Assembly (NCBI RefSeq): GCF_022870885.1
Contig: NZ_CP091509.1
Location: 1,240,001-1,304,000 of the forward strand
Reading direction: 5' to 3'
From: Neisseria dumasiana
GTDB taxonomy: Bacteria > Pseudomonadota > Gammaproteobacteria > Burkholderiales > Neisseriaceae
DNA length: 64,000 nucleotides
The position numbers and the translations under genes are program-made. Positions 17,052-26,079 of this stretch are shown here, in pieces; position 1 is the first letter of the stretch; every line of letters begins with the position of its first letter. The notes beneath the pieces are model-generated. The model searched no databases, had not been told where the DNA came from, and worked only from the letters and a program-made list of their open reading frames with translations.

Positions 17052-18207
17052 CCGAGATAGGGAGCCAAAGCCCCTATCTCGGCAAAAGGAGACCCCTTAC
17101 AATCACCCTATCCGATGGTGCTAGCCACACCTGTTAATCGTTGGCTAGCCCCCAACGTGATGAGATCGAGATGGTCTGCCAAACCGTCCAGTTTGCCGAA
17201 GTCGTATGCACGTAATGGTGCTGGTACGACTACGAAGGGCGCTTCGGGGTGAAACTCCCCGATTCGACCCAATCCGTTTCGGCCTTCAAGAACGGGCGAC
17301 AAGGAAACGGCGGCCGCAGTAATGCGGAACCGACCTGTTTGTTTGTGAAAGCCGGTAGAGTCCGGCCTGCGGGACGTATCGAAAGAGCGTGACGTATGCA
17401 ACACACGACGGCTGCGGTGCAACAGAAATGTTGTAGGGCGTACGGGAGAAATCTTGGTATGCCGGCACCCGGAGAAATCCGGGGTCGTTGAGAGCTTAAG
17501 CGTGTAACGGTAGCCGAAACGGGTCGGGAAACTGATGCCGAATGGCGCTGTGTTGAATCATCCGAATACCTCATGATGGTGATGAGGAGGCTGCGGACTG
17601 AATGAGCCGTAAGAAGCAAAATATCCAGTAAGTCAGGGTTTGTGGACTCTTTACCGACTGAAACCGGGTCACCGGGTAGCCGTAGGGTATGGATATTTAT
17701 GTGAGGCGGCAGCTAGGAATGATGCAGTAACAACAAACTAACTTGGGAAAGTCTGACTGCCCATAAAACGTACGGGTGGCACCGGCGAAAAGGGTAAAAG
17801 ACCGGGAGAGTGTCTGAGTAGGAAAGCGTAAGCTGCGTACCCGAGCGTGAGTTCAGCGTGCAAAGGTAAGTCCCGTGAGGGATACGAAAGGAACGGGCAA
17901 ACGAACAATCTCATCGTAATCAAACCGGATGGCATCCGGGCGTTGAACGGGCTGCCGGCTGATGACCGGCGGTTCGACCGCCGGTTGTTGAGGCGGAGCC
18001 TGCGAAGGCGAAAATCGGAGTCCGGTCACTACACACCGACCGGAATAGTTCTCGGCTTGGCCGCCGAGAACTGCCTGCACTTGGCTGTGCAGGAATAACC
18101 AATCAACACAACCTACGGTAAGCCGACAGGTAAAACCGTGTATATCTATCCAAATGCTTATCAAAGATAAAATAGATAATGAATACATAGCGGGCTTGGG
18201 CCCGCTA
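17052..18207 (+). ncRNA. Candidate large structured non-coding RNA (about 1.15 kb), unidentified
   Basis: A GC-rich block in AT-rich surroundings with no plausible gene on either strand but many strong local hairpins. Examples: CCGAGATAGGG/CCCTATCTCGG (17052-17082); CTAGCCA/TGGCTAG (17121-17148); CAACA-GAAA-TGTTG near 17421; a GGCGTAC...GTATGCC arm closed by GAAA (17437-17463); ACCCGGA-GAAA-TCCGGG near 17467; CCTCAT/ATGAGG near 17570; TCCC-GTGA-GGGA near 17871; and toward the end CCGGAT/ATCCGG, CCGGCGGT/ACCGCCGG, CCGGTC/GACCGG, GTTCTCGGC/CCGAGAAC and CCTGCAC/GTGCAGG. The repeated GNRA loops are typical of folded RNAs such as group II introns or the giant phage-associated RNAs. I could not find a group II domain V, so I leave the class open. 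Strand is inferred from the terminator at 18188. Confidence 0.5.
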
Positions 18208-18210
18208 TTT
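18188..18210 (+). terminator. Terminator closing the structured region
   Basis: TAGCGGGC (18188-18195) and GCCCGCTA (18200-18207) form an 8-bp stem with a TTGG loop followed by TTT. It would end a rightward transcript through the structured region. Confidence 0.65.
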
Positions 18211-18422
18211 GCACTTCTGAATATATCCATTTGATTTTATTAATATTAAAACTCGATATTGCTGAGGTGCGCACCTGAGCTAATAAGGTAAAAAAATGTT
18301 TCCAATTTTCAACAAAAAGGAATTTGCGAAATGGCATTTGTATTTTTAATAAATAAAACACATATCCGTTGTCTAAAGTGTAAATCACTGTGTATGAATT
18401 TTATAAATGATTGATTTTAAAA

Positions 18423-18520
18423 AATTAATCTATTGAAAGCAAAATGGGATATCTTCCTGTTACACCGTATACGAATCAGTTCTTTTATTTTTTTAGAAAT
18501 TAATCAATTGAAATCAAAAT
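18423..18520. repeat. Pair of 23-bp direct repeats upstream of the alpA-like gene
   Basis: Bases 18423-18445 and 18498-18520 both read AATTAATC-N-ATTGAAA-N-CAAAAT and agree at 21 of 23 positions, 75 bp apart. Their place between the structured region and the AlpA-like/integrase genes suits binding sites for a recombination factor or regulator. The rest of 18211-18631 is AT-rich and shows no gene. Confidence 0.55.
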
Positions 18521-18631
18521 ATTTTTCATCGTTTTTATTTGCCCTGCATCCTAACTGTATGAAAAAATTTCAATAACTTCTTGGAACGATTTTCCAGTTT
18601 TTTGTGAACAGTTAACCATCGGGGAATACGG

Positions 18632-18904
18632 ATGAAATATTATACTTTTAATCAAATAATGACTGCTTTCAATATTAAGGCTCCCAATACCGTTTATAAC
18701 CGTATCAAAAGCGGTTTACTACCTGACAAGGTACGCATAGGTCCTGCTCGGATCGGTTGGCCTGTAGATGAAGTGAATTTGATTTTAGAAGCTATTTCAG
18801 CCGGCGCCGACGATACGGAAATCAAGGCATTAGTAGTCAAAATAAATGCTGCCCGTCAAAAGAAACGGGCAGCATTGAGAGAACAATTAAAGACTATCTG
18901 TTGA
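18632..18904 (+). CDS. AlpA-like small DNA-binding protein, putative excisionase/regulator
   Basis: A 90-residue protein with an N-terminal winged-helix or MerR-like fold (YYTFNQIMTAFNIKAPNTVY, then RIKSGLLPDKVRIGPARIGW) typical of AlpA/excisionase-type regulators of integrated elements, and a basic helical C-terminus. It starts at ATG 18632 behind GGGG. Its last 18 bases overlap the convergent integrase gene. By analogy it would regulate or direct excision by that integrase; direct evidence is lacking. Confidence 0.65.
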   Translation: MKYYTFNQIMTAFNIKAPNTVYNRIKSGLLPDKVRIGPARIGWPVDEVNLILEAISAGADDTEIKALVVKINAARQKKRAALREQLKTIC

Positions 18905-20200
18905 TTGCAGATAATGATGCAATTTATTCAATGCTTCGGCCTTTTCGTCTAAAAATTCATAGGCATTGTAATGTTTGTTTTGCACCCCACCGATACCGTG
19001 GCTTTGAAGATAGCCACGAACTTCTTGTGAAACCTTCAAGCTGGCCAATAAAGTTTCTACACCGGAGCGGGTGCGTTTCAGAGTAAAGTTTTGAATCTGC
19101 CCGTCTACCGCCTTTTTAGCCCAGTCAGACAGGGTAGTGGCGGTCATGGGGGCTTTGCCGCTGCCGAATACCCGCTCGGATAATCTCGGCATTTCTGCCA
19201 ATATCACTTTGACCGGTTCAATCAAAGGCAAGTAGTGCGGCCTTGGAGGCTTGCCGGGCTTGCCTTTGCCATCTTGCAAAACTAAATAGCTATGATGCAC
19301 ATCTTTCCATTGCAACCGCACCAACTGTGCAATACGGGGCGCTCCCAATAACAAATGCAATTTCAATGAGGCTTTAATGTGTGGTTCGGGATATTGATCA
19401 ATCATTCTCCAGTAACAACGCATCTCTTCTCCTGCTAATGGGTTTTTATCGGCACGGTTGGAAGCTGTATCAGGAGAAATAACGGCAACAGGATTCATTA
19501 CTGCATTGAACGAAATAAAATGTTTAGGCAAAGACGGGTTATATTTTGCCTGCATCGCCAAAGTAAATGCTGCATGAAGATAAGAGCGGATTTTATTAGC
19601 CGTACGGCCATGTCCTCTTTCATGAATGGAACGAAGAATCAATGCAATTTCATCCGGTGTAATTTGATTGGCCGGCATGTCAATAATGGCGGGATGGGTT
19701 TTAAAGACATTTTTATCCAAGTCGGTTCTTACACTGTGCGCAGAAACGCGACCTTTGCTTTTTAAATAATCCATATAAGCTGTCAACAGGTTTCCTAAAG
19801 TCAGGACAGCTTCTCCCTCGACTACTTCTTTTTCTGCTGACTGGTTCAAATTGCTTATTAATGCTTCTTGACGTTTCAGCGCTTTCTGCTCTTTCAAATA
19901 AACGGAATAACCGCCTTTAGCTTCATATTCAAGATGTTTATCTGCCATTTGTGCTGCCACTCGTGCAGCGCCTTCGATACTGTAGCCGATTCGTGAAGGG
20001 TTAATCGCCATACGGGGGTGGTTAGGATCAAAACGCCCAATCGCAAAACGATTGGTTTTACCTTTAAAGTAAGCACGAAAATAGAAAGTGATGCCACGCT
20101 TTCCGTGTAGAACTTCCAAAGAACCACAGGGGACAATTTTACGTACAAATACCCATTCGCCTTCCGAAGAGGCCAATATGCGTTGTCTGTCATCGAACAT
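18887..20200 (-). CDS. int: Tyrosine recombinase/integrase
   Basis: A 437-residue site-specific recombinase of the P4/phage integrase superfamily. The N-terminal arm-binding part (VRKIVPCGSLEVLHGKRGIT) is followed by a core-binding segment (VLTLGNLLTAYMDYLKSKGR) and a catalytic domain with GAPRIAQLVRLQW (first Arg), KRTRSGVETLLASL, YLQSHGIGG and the region KHYNAYEFLDEK with the candidate nucleophile Tyr. It starts at ATG 20198-20200, 171 bp from the tRNA-Asn fragment that it presumably used as attachment site. Confidence 0.9.
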   Translation of the reverse strand: MFDDRQRILASSEGEWVFVRKIVPCGSLEVLHGKRGITFYFRAYFKGKTNRFAIGRFDPNHPRMAINPSRIGYSIEGAARVAAQMADKHLEYEAKGGYSVYLKEQKALKRQEALISNLNQSAEKEVVEGEAVLTLGNLLTAYMDYLKSKGRVSAHSVRTDLDKNVFKTHPAIIDMPANQITPDEIALILRSIHERGHGRTANKIRSYLHAAFTLAMQAKYNPSLPKHFISFNAVMNPVAVISPDTASNRADKNPLAGEEMRCYWRMIDQYPEPHIKASLKLHLLLGAPRIAQLVRLQWKDVHHSYLVLQDGKGKPGKPPRPHYLPLIEPVKVILAEMPRLSERVFGSGKAPMTATTLSDWAKKAVDGQIQNFTLKRTRSGVETLLASLKVSQEVRGYLQSHGIGGVQNKHYNAYEFLDEKAEALNKLHHYLQSTDSL

Positions 20201-20370
20201 AAATCTAACCGTCTAAAATTAAAAAACAGTATTATTTTAAACAAAATTTAGACGGTTTCAAGTTGAGTGCTGGTTGATATTGAATGATAAGAATTTACAG
20301 AATAAATTGATTAACAGCATGTTTTATTTGAAAAATTGATACTGTTGGAATTTGAATGAAATTTATAAAT

Positions 20371-20420
20371 ACGGACTGTTAATCCGCAGGTCCCTGGTTC
20401 GAGCCCAGGTCGGGGAGCCA
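20371..20420 (+). repeat. Right attachment site: 3' two-thirds of tRNA-Asn(GTT)
   Basis: Fifty bases from the anticodon stem (ACGGACTGTTAATCCG) through the T arm (GGTTCGAGCC) and acceptor strand to CCA match bacterial tRNA-Asn. The 5' third (acceptor strand and D arm) is missing and AT-rich sequence stands in its place, so this is not a functional tRNA. It is the copy left by an element that integrated into a tRNA-Asn gene. The intact gene is expected at the island's other end and is not in this window. Confidence 0.85.
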
Positions 20421-20432
20421 AATAAATTAAAA

Positions 20433-20467
20433 AATAGGCCGCAAGCGATTGCGGCCTATTTTGTTTT
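20433..20467 (+). terminator. Terminator after the tRNA-Asn fragment
   Basis: AATAGGCCGC (20433-20442) and GCGGCCTATT (20451-20460) form a perfect 10-bp stem followed by TTGTTTTT. This is probably the original tRNA-Asn terminator, kept on the chromosomal side of the attachment site. Confidence 0.8.
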
Positions 20468-20630
20468 TAGACGATTTAACAGGCGGCCTCAGAGTTTATA
20501 AAACTTTTGAATCATCTTTGTTACACATCAAAACATACGCCTGCCGTCTTATCAGTTTAATGCTCTTTTCTCATTCGAACCTAAAAATAAGAAACCCATT
20601 GCATGAGCAATTTGCACATGACAAAAGGCC

Positions 20631-20810
20631 GAGACTTTTGCAAAAATAGTCTATTAACAAAATTTGACGCATAAAAATATGCTAAAAATTTTCAATTGAC
20701 TAAAACCTTTCCGATTCTGAGTAAAAAGTAGGCAAAATCAGAAAGATTTTTCATTTTAAGAATTTTATTGAGTATAAGATTTTAGTAACTTATGTTATTG
20801 AAAAGGTCTC
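20631..20810. repeat. Candidate 180-bp MITE-like element
   Basis: The segment begins GAGACTTTTGCAAAA and ends TTGAAAAGGTCTC; the reverse complement of the end, GAGACCTTTTCAA, resembles the start. Neisserial IS5-family elements have GAGACCTTTGCAAAA termini, so this is probably a non-coding derivative. It is AT-rich with no reading frame and directly abuts the DUS pair at 20811. The stretch 20468-20630 shows nothing else. Confidence 0.5.
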
Positions 20811-20836
20811 AGACCGTCTGAAATTTCAGACGGCCT
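20811..20836 (-). terminator. Inverted DUS pair, terminator of the CNP1-like gene
   Basis: ACCGTCTGAAA and TTTCAGACGGCCT face each other and form a hairpin just downstream of the leftward gene. One arm has AGACC in place of AGGCC. Confidence 0.65.
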
Positions 20837-20850
20837 TACGGTTTGTTGTT

Positions 20851-21459
20851 TTACTTTTTGTTAAGATTGGTCATCGAACGAGAATGTTTGCCCGAGCGTT
20901 CCATCACTCTTTGGCGCAGAACTTCCGCACTGCCGGGCTTGCCGTCTTCACAGAAGGCACGGTAAAGCACGCCGCGAACGGGATCGGCACTGTTCAAAAT
21001 CGCACCTATCGGCTTCCAATCGGCATTGCGCGGTGTAATCCAGCGTTTGTTTACGGTGTCTCCGTAGCCGAAAATTTTGAATGAAGAGCGTTTGCTTTCT
21101 TTGGTTGAAAACGTGGTATCGGCACAAAACAGACCTTCGGCGCTCAAATTGTCATAACCTTGTTTGGATTCGATGTTCAGCACATAACGCACAGAAGTAT
21201 CAGGCGCGATGCTGATGCTGTCGAGCAGGATTTTCGGCTTTTTGTCGTATGTATTGCCCACATAAATATCAAACCAATGCCCGCTTTGAAGGTCGGGAAA
21301 AGGCGGCAATCCGATGTCGGCTTCTTTAAATTCGCGTGCGGCTTTTTCGGTCTCGCTTTCTTGATAGCGGGTGTTGACCAAAGTATCTTTGTCGTGTCGC
21401 GGAGCCGCCGTAGAAACGGCTGAAACCGCTAACAGTAAGGGCAATAGCAGAAAACGCAT
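20851..21459 (-). CDS. CNP1-like family exported protein
   Basis: A 202-residue protein with a signal peptide (MRFLLLPLLLAVSAVSTAAP), probably cleaved after AVSTA. The rest matches the CNP1-like family known from Neisseria and other Betaproteobacteria: GHWFDIYVGNTYDKKPKILL, SIAPDTSVRYVLNIES, then two Cys (GLFCADTTF, RAFCEDGKP). Function is unknown; a periplasmic or outer-membrane-associated location is likely. It is a single-gene unit, divergent from gyrA. Confidence 0.85.
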   Translation of the reverse strand: MRFLLLPLLLAVSAVSTAAPRHDKDTLVNTRYQESETEKAAREFKEADIGLPPFPDLQSGHWFDIYVGNTYDKKPKILLDSISIAPDTSVRYVLNIESKQGYDNLSAEGLFCADTTFSTKESKRSSFKIFGYGDTVNKRWITPRNADWKPIGAILNSADPVRGVLYRAFCEDGKPGSAEVLRQRVMERSGKHSRSMTNLNKK

Positions 21460-21581
21460 AAAGATTCTCTCTTAAGTTAAACTCGCGTCATTGTAGGGTT
21501 AGAGCACACGGTCTGCAACTTGCAGGCGTGTAATCTTCCTTAACTTCACGGCTTTTTACCCGCAAAGCTCCGCAAAAGTAT

Positions 21582-21643
21582 CAGGCCGTCTGAAGAATGC
21601 GGTTGCACATACCGGATTGCCAAAATCGTTTTCAGACGGCCTT
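21582..21643. repeat. DUS pair in the gyrA upstream region
   Basis: AGGCCGTCTGAA and its inverted copy TTCAGACGGCCT flank about 38 bp between the CNP1-like gene and gyrA. The arms can pair, but there is no T-run. Confidence 0.6.
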
Positions 21644-21753
21644 ACCGACCGAAACATCCGCAAACAAACGAACCCGACGCCGCATACGCCAATTCAAGCC
21701 CGTTTTATGCTAAAATCGCACGAAATTTTTTCTGTGAAATACCAAATATCACC

Positions 21754-24552
21754 ATGACCGACGCAACCACCCGCAACGACCACCACTTCGCCAAAGAAAC
21801 CATTCCCATCAGCCTAGAAGACGAAATGCGCCGCAGCTACCTCGATTACGCCATGAGCGTGATTGTGGGGCGTGCGCTGCCCGATGTGCGCGACGGCCTG
21901 AAGCCCGTTCACCGCCGCGTGTTATATGCCATGCACGAGCTGAAAAACAGTTGGAACAGCGCTTATAAGAAGTCTGCCCGTATCGTCGGCGACGTGATCG
22001 GTAAATACCATCCGCACGGCGACAGCGCGGTGTACGCCACCATTGTGCGCATGGCTCAAGATTTCTCGATGCGCTATGTGTTGATTGACGGTCAGGGCAA
22101 CTTCGGTTCGGTAGACGGCGACGGTGCGGCGGCCATGCGTTATACCGAAATCCGCATGGCGAAAATCGCCCATGAAATGATGGCGGATATCGAAGAAGAA
22201 ACCGTTAATTTCGGCCCCAACTACGACGGCAGCGAGAGCGAACCTTTGGTTTTACCGACCCGTTTTCCCGCTTTGCTGGTTAACGGTTCTTCGGGCATTG
22301 CCGTCGGTATGGCCACCAATATTCCGCCGCACAATCTGCCCGACACCATTGATGCCTGCCTGCAATTGCTGGCTCACCCCGAAACCGGTATCGACGAGTT
22401 AATTAATATCATCAAAGCCCCCGATTTCCCTACCGGTGCAACCATTTACGGTTTGGGCGGTGTGCGCGAAGGCTATAAAACCGGCCGTGGCCGCGTGGTG
22501 ATGCGCGGTAAAACGCATATCGAACCCATCGGCAAAAACGGCGAGCGCGAAGCCATCATCATCGACGAAATTCCCTATCAGGTAAATAAAGCCAAGCTGG
22601 TGGAAAAAATCGGCGAGCTGGTGCGCGACAAAGTGTTGGAAGGCATTTCCGATCTGCGCGACGAATCCGACAAATCAGGCATGCGCGTGGTTATCGAACT
22701 GAAGCGCAACGAAAACGCCGAAGTGGTATTGAACCAGCTCTATAAGCTCACCCAGCTGCAAGACAGCTTCGGCATCAATATGGTGGCATTGGTCGACGGC
22801 CAACCGCGCCTGCTGAATCTGAAACAGATTTTGAGCGAGTTTTTGCGCCACCGTCGCGAAGTGGTTACCCGCCGCACCTTGTTCCGCCTCAAAAAAGCGC
22901 GTCATGAAGGCCATATCGCCGAAGGTAAAGCCGTGGCTTTATCGAATATCGACGAAATGATTCAGCTGATTAAAGAATCTGCCGATGCGCCCGAAGCCAA
23001 AGAAAAGCTGCTCGCGCGTCCGTGGCAGTCGGGCTTGGTCGGAGAAATGTTGTCCCGCACCGATTTGGATATGCAGATGGCCCGCCCGGAAGGTCTGCCT
23101 GCCGGATTGGGTTTGCAAAGCGGGGGTTATTTCCTGAGCGAAATCCAAGCCGATGCCATTTTGCGCATGAGCCTGCGTAACCTGACCGGTCTCGACCAAG
23201 ATACGATTGTCAACGACTACAAAAACATCATGGCGCAGATTATCGACTTTTTGGATATTTTGGCCAAACCCGAGCGGATTACCCAAATCATTCACGAAGA
23301 ATTGGAAGAAATCAAAACCCATTTTGGCGACGAACGCCGCAGCGAAATCAATCCGTTCGGCGGCGATATTGCCGATGAAGACCTGATTCCGCCGCGCGAA
23401 ATGGTGGTAACGCTGACGCACGGCGGTTATATCAAAACCCAGCCGACCACTGATTATCAAGCGCAACGTCGCGGCGGGCGCGGCAAACAGGCGGCAGCCA
23501 CTAAAGACGAAGACTTTATCGAAACCCTGTTTGTTGCCAACACGCATGATTATCTGATGTGCTTTACCAATTTCGGCAAATGCCATTGGATCAAAGTGTA
23601 CAAACTGCCCGAAGGCGGCCGCAATAGCCGCGGCCGTCCGATTAACAACGTGATTCAGCTTGACGAAGGCGAGAAAGTCAGCGCGATTTTGGCCGTGCGC
23701 GACTTCCCGGAAGACGAATACGTTTTCTTCGCCACCGCACAAGGTATGGTGAAAAAAGTGCAGCTTTCCGCCTTTAAAAACGTGCGCGCTCAAGGCATTA
23801 AAGCCATTGCCCTCAAAGAAGGCGATTCACTGGTGGGCGTGGCCCGCACCTCCGGCACCAGCGATATTATGCTGTTTTCCAACTTGGGTAAGGCCATCCG
23901 CTTTAATGAATACTACGAACAGCGCAACGGAGATGTCGATGAAGCGGAAAACGAAGATTCAGACGGCCTCAATGAAGCGGAAGACAACAGCGACGAAAAC
24001 GGCGAAACACCGGCCTTGAAAGGTAACGGTGTGCGCCCGAGCGGACGCGGCAGCGGCGGCCTGCGCGGTATGCGCTTGCCTTCAGACGGCCGTATCGTCA
24101 GCCTGATTACCTTTTCTCCCGAATGCGAACAAGACGAAACCCTGCAAGTGTTGACTGCCACGGCCAACGGTTACGGCAAGCGTACCCCGATTGCCGACTA
24201 CAGCCGCAAAGGTAAAGGCGGGCAGGGTAACATTGCCATCAATACCGGCGAGCGCAACGGCGAACTGGTGGCGGCGACATTGGTTGCCGAAACCGACGAT
24301 TTGATGCTGATTACCAGCGGCGGCGTATTAATCAGAACCAAAGTCGACCAAATCCGCGAAACCGGCCGTGCCGCAGCAGGCGTGAAGCTGATTAATTTGG
24401 ATGAAGGCGAAACATTGGTCAGCTTGGAGCGTGTGGCGGAAGAACCTGAAGAGACAGAAGTTCCCCTTGGAGAAGCAAATAACGGAGAAGCAAACGCATC
24501 TGACGATATAGCGGTAGATGCAGACCAAGCTGGTGATGATATCTCCGAGTAA
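21754..24552 (+). CDS. gyrA: DNA gyrase subunit A
   Basis: The breakage-reunion subunit of DNA gyrase, 932 residues. The N-terminal 5Y-CAP domain holds catalytic Tyr130 ([11 protein letters not shown]); the C-terminal beta-pinwheel holds the GyrA box QRRGGRG. An acidic insert (about residues 725-755) and an acidic tail match other neisserial GyrA proteins. The quinolone-resistance region reads [14 protein letters not shown]: Ser91 is kept, but residue 95, Asp in wild-type Neisseria gonorrhoeae and equivalent to E. coli Asp87, is Ala (GCC, 22036-22038). Two DUS-containing stretches lie inside the gene. It is monocistronic, with an inverted-DUS terminator after it. Confidence 0.98.
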   Translation: MTDATTRNDHHFAKETIPISLEDEMRRSYLDYAMSVIVGRALPDVRDGLKPVHRRVLYAMHELKNSWNSAYKKSARIVGDVIGKYHPHGDSAVYATIVRMAQDFSMRYVLIDGQGNFGSVDGDGAAAMRYTEIRMAKIAHEMMADIEEETVNFGPNYDGSESEPLVLPTRFPALLVNGSSGIAVGMATNIPPHNLPDTIDACLQLLAHPETGIDELINIIKAPDFPTGATIYGLGGVREGYKTGRGRVVMRGKTHIEPIGKNGEREAIIIDEIPYQVNKAKLVEKIGELVRDKVLEGISDLRDESDKSGMRVVIELKRNENAEVVLNQLYKLTQLQDSFGINMVALVDGQPRLLNLKQILSEFLRHRREVVTRRTLFRLKKARHEGHIAEGKAVALSNIDEMIQLIKESADAPEAKEKLLARPWQSGLVGEMLSRTDLDMQMARPEGLPAGLGLQSGGYFLSEIQADAILRMSLRNLTGLDQDTIVNDYKNIMAQIIDFLDILAKPERITQIIHEELEEIKTHFGDERRSEINPFGGDIADEDLIPPREMVVTLTHGGYIKTQPTTDYQAQRRGGRGKQAAATKDEDFIETLFVANTHDYLMCFTNFGKCHWIKVYKLPEGGRNSRGRPINNVIQLDEGEKVSAILAVRDFPEDEYVFFATAQGMVKKVQLSAFKNVRAQGIKAIALKEGDSLVGVARTSGTSDIMLFSNLGKAIRFNEYYEQRNGDVDEAENEDSDGLNEAEDNSDENGETPALKGNGVRPSGRGSGGLRGMRLPSDGRIVSLITFSPECEQDETLQVLTATANGYGKRTPIADYSRKGKGGQGNIAINTGERNGELVAATLVAETDDLMLITSGGVLIRTKVDQIRETGRAAAGVKLINLDEGETLVSLERVAEEPEETEVPLGEANNGEANASDDIAVDADQAGDDISE

Positions 24553-24569
24553 TCAAAACATGTATTAAG

Positions 24570-24604
24570 AGGCCGTCTGAAAGCTTCATTCTTTCAGACG
24601 GCCT
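24570..24604 (+). terminator. Inverted DUS pair, gyrA terminator
   Basis: AGGCCGTCTGAAAG and CTTTCAGACGGCCT around a short loop, followed by TT. A typical neisserial uptake-sequence terminator. Confidence 0.85.
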
Positions 24605-24610
24605 TTACCG

Positions 24611-25339
24611 ATGAGACAAATAATGACTGACAACGAAGTAAATCAATCTAACAACCAAACGGTTCCCGAGCAACACAAACGCAGCATCCGCAGCTTTGTT
24701 TTGCGCCAAGGACATATGACTGCCGCTCAGCAGCGTGCCATTGATACCATGTGGCCTCAATTCGGGATCGACTATCAAACAAACCCGGCAGATTTGAACA
24801 AAATGTTTGGCCGTGATAATCCGAAGGTGTTGGAAATCGGTTTCGGCATGGGCACGGCTACCGTAGAAATTGCCAAACGCCTGCCTGAAAAAGACTTTTT
24901 AGCCATTGATGTGCACGGCCCCGGTGTAGGCAATATTCTTAAACTGATTGAAGAAGAACAGATAACGAATATCCGGGTGATGCGCCACGATGCTGTGGAA
25001 ATAGTGGAAAATATGTTAAGCGACGGTTCGCTTGACGGCATTCATATTTTCTTTCCCGATCCGTGGCACAAAAAGCGCCATAACAAGCGCCGTTTGGTGC
25101 AGATACCGTTTGTTGCCAAGCTGTTGCCCAAATTAAAAACAGGCGGCTATATCCATTTGGCAACAGATTGGGAAGAATATGCGGTTCAAATGCTTGAAGT
25201 GTTAAGCGGTTTCGACAGTTTAAGCAACACCGCAGAAGATTATGCGCCCACACCGGAATACCGCCCTGAAACAAAATTTGAAGCGCGCGGAAAACGCTTG
25301 GGACACGGTGTATGGGATTTGGTGTTTGTTAAACGCTAA
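24611..25339 (+). CDS. trmB: tRNA (guanine-N7-)-methyltransferase
   Basis: TrmB places m7G at position 46 of tRNA using SAM. Family marks are RSFVLRQGHMTAAQQRA near the N-terminus, the SAM-binding motif LEIGFGMGTATVEIA, DVHGPGVG, and IFFPDPWHKKRHNKRRLVQI followed by HLATDWEEYA near the C-terminus. The length is usual. The start could be ATG 24611 or ATG 24623 (MTDNEVNQ); the second avoids crowding the gyrA terminator, and GAGAC lies 7-8 bp before it. Confidence 0.95.
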   Translation: MRQIMTDNEVNQSNNQTVPEQHKRSIRSFVLRQGHMTAAQQRAIDTMWPQFGIDYQTNPADLNKMFGRDNPKVLEIGFGMGTATVEIAKRLPEKDFLAIDVHGPGVGNILKLIEEEQITNIRVMRHDAVEIVENMLSDGSLDGIHIFFPDPWHKKRHNKRRLVQIPFVAKLLPKLKTGGYIHLATDWEEYAVQMLEVLSGFDSLSNTAEDYAPTPEYRPETKFEARGKRLGHGVWDLVFVKR

Positions 25340-25494
25340 TCTTTCCCAAAGCTTGAAACATTAAAGCCAAACTTAAATAAGCCTGAAAATTACGGCTAAG
25401 TTTGAGATTCAATCCCTATATAGCTTAAAGCTGCCTGATTCGGGCAGCTTTATTAGTTTGTCGGCTTTAAAAGATTTGAGGCCGTCTGAAATAT

Positions 25495-26079
25495 TCAACC
25501 TACGCGATAAAAGGCCAAGCTGCCTAAAAGGTTGGGCAAAATATTGATGCGTTTACCGGCGGTCATCACGGCGCGCTCCAAAACGCGGATATGGTTTTTC
25601 GCGCATAAACGGTCGAAGTCTTGCAGCGTACACCAATGAATATTGGGCGTGTTATACCATTGATACGGCATGCGTTCGGATACAGGCATGTGCCCGCACA
25701 ATCCGATTTGCAGGCGGTTGCGCCAATAACCGAAGTTTGGAAAAGACACAATGGCTTGCTTGGCGACACGGGTAAGGTCTTGCAAAATGGTTTCGGTATT
25801 CTGCATCGCCTGTATGGTTTGGCTGAGTACGAGAATATCGAAGCTGTTGTCGCCGAAATCTTGCAACCCTTGCTCCAAATCCGCCTGAATCACGCTCACA
25901 CCGCGCTCTATCGAAGCGATAACGCCTTCCGTATCGATTTCTACGCCGTAGCCGGTGCACTGTTTTCGTTGAATCAAGGCGGAAAGCAGTTCGCCGTTAC
26001 CGCAGCCCAAGTCCAATACCCGGCTGCCTTGCGGAATCCAGTCGTAAATCAACTGTAGGTCGTCGCGTAGTTCAGTCAT
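25495..26079 (-). CDS. metW: Methionine biosynthesis protein MetW
   Basis: A small Rossmann-fold methyltransferase-like protein with SAM motif [15 protein letters not shown] and conserved [13 protein letters not shown] and [15 protein letters not shown]. It works with MetX in homoserine acylation for methionine synthesis. It starts at ATG 26079, 8 bp inside the metX 3' end, with GAGGA properly spaced; the longer frame to 26100 has no support. The overlap indicates translational coupling in a metX-metW operon. Confidence 0.93.
   Translation of the reverse strand: MTELRDDLQLIYDWIPQGSRVLDLGCGNGELLSALIQRKQCTGYGVEIDTEGVIASIERGVSVIQADLEQGLQDFGDNSFDILVLSQTIQAMQNTETILQDLTRVAKQAIVSFPNFGYWRNRLQIGLCGHMPVSERMPYQWYNTPNIHWCTLQDFDRLCAKNHIRVLERAVMTAGKRINILPNLLGSLAFYRVG

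Noticed and set aside
16778..17137. 119-codon frame with a hydrophobic stretch
   Set aside because: TTG start without a ribosome site, and it runs into the hairpin block.
17847..18098. 83-codon frame inside the structured region
   Set aside because: Composition is dictated by GC-rich hairpins; Arg-rich translation without any motif or ribosome site.
17052..18207. Calling the structured region a group II intron
   Set aside because: GNRA loops and a faint domain III resemblance are present, but I could not find a domain V, a 5' GTGYG boundary or a reverse transcriptase gene, so the class is left open.
20371..20420. Functional tRNA-Asn gene
   Set aside because: The 5' acceptor strand and D arm are missing; it is an attachment-site copy.
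22939..23793. 284-codon minus-strand frame inside gyrA
   Set aside because: Antisense shadow of a highly conserved gene; no start signal or motif.
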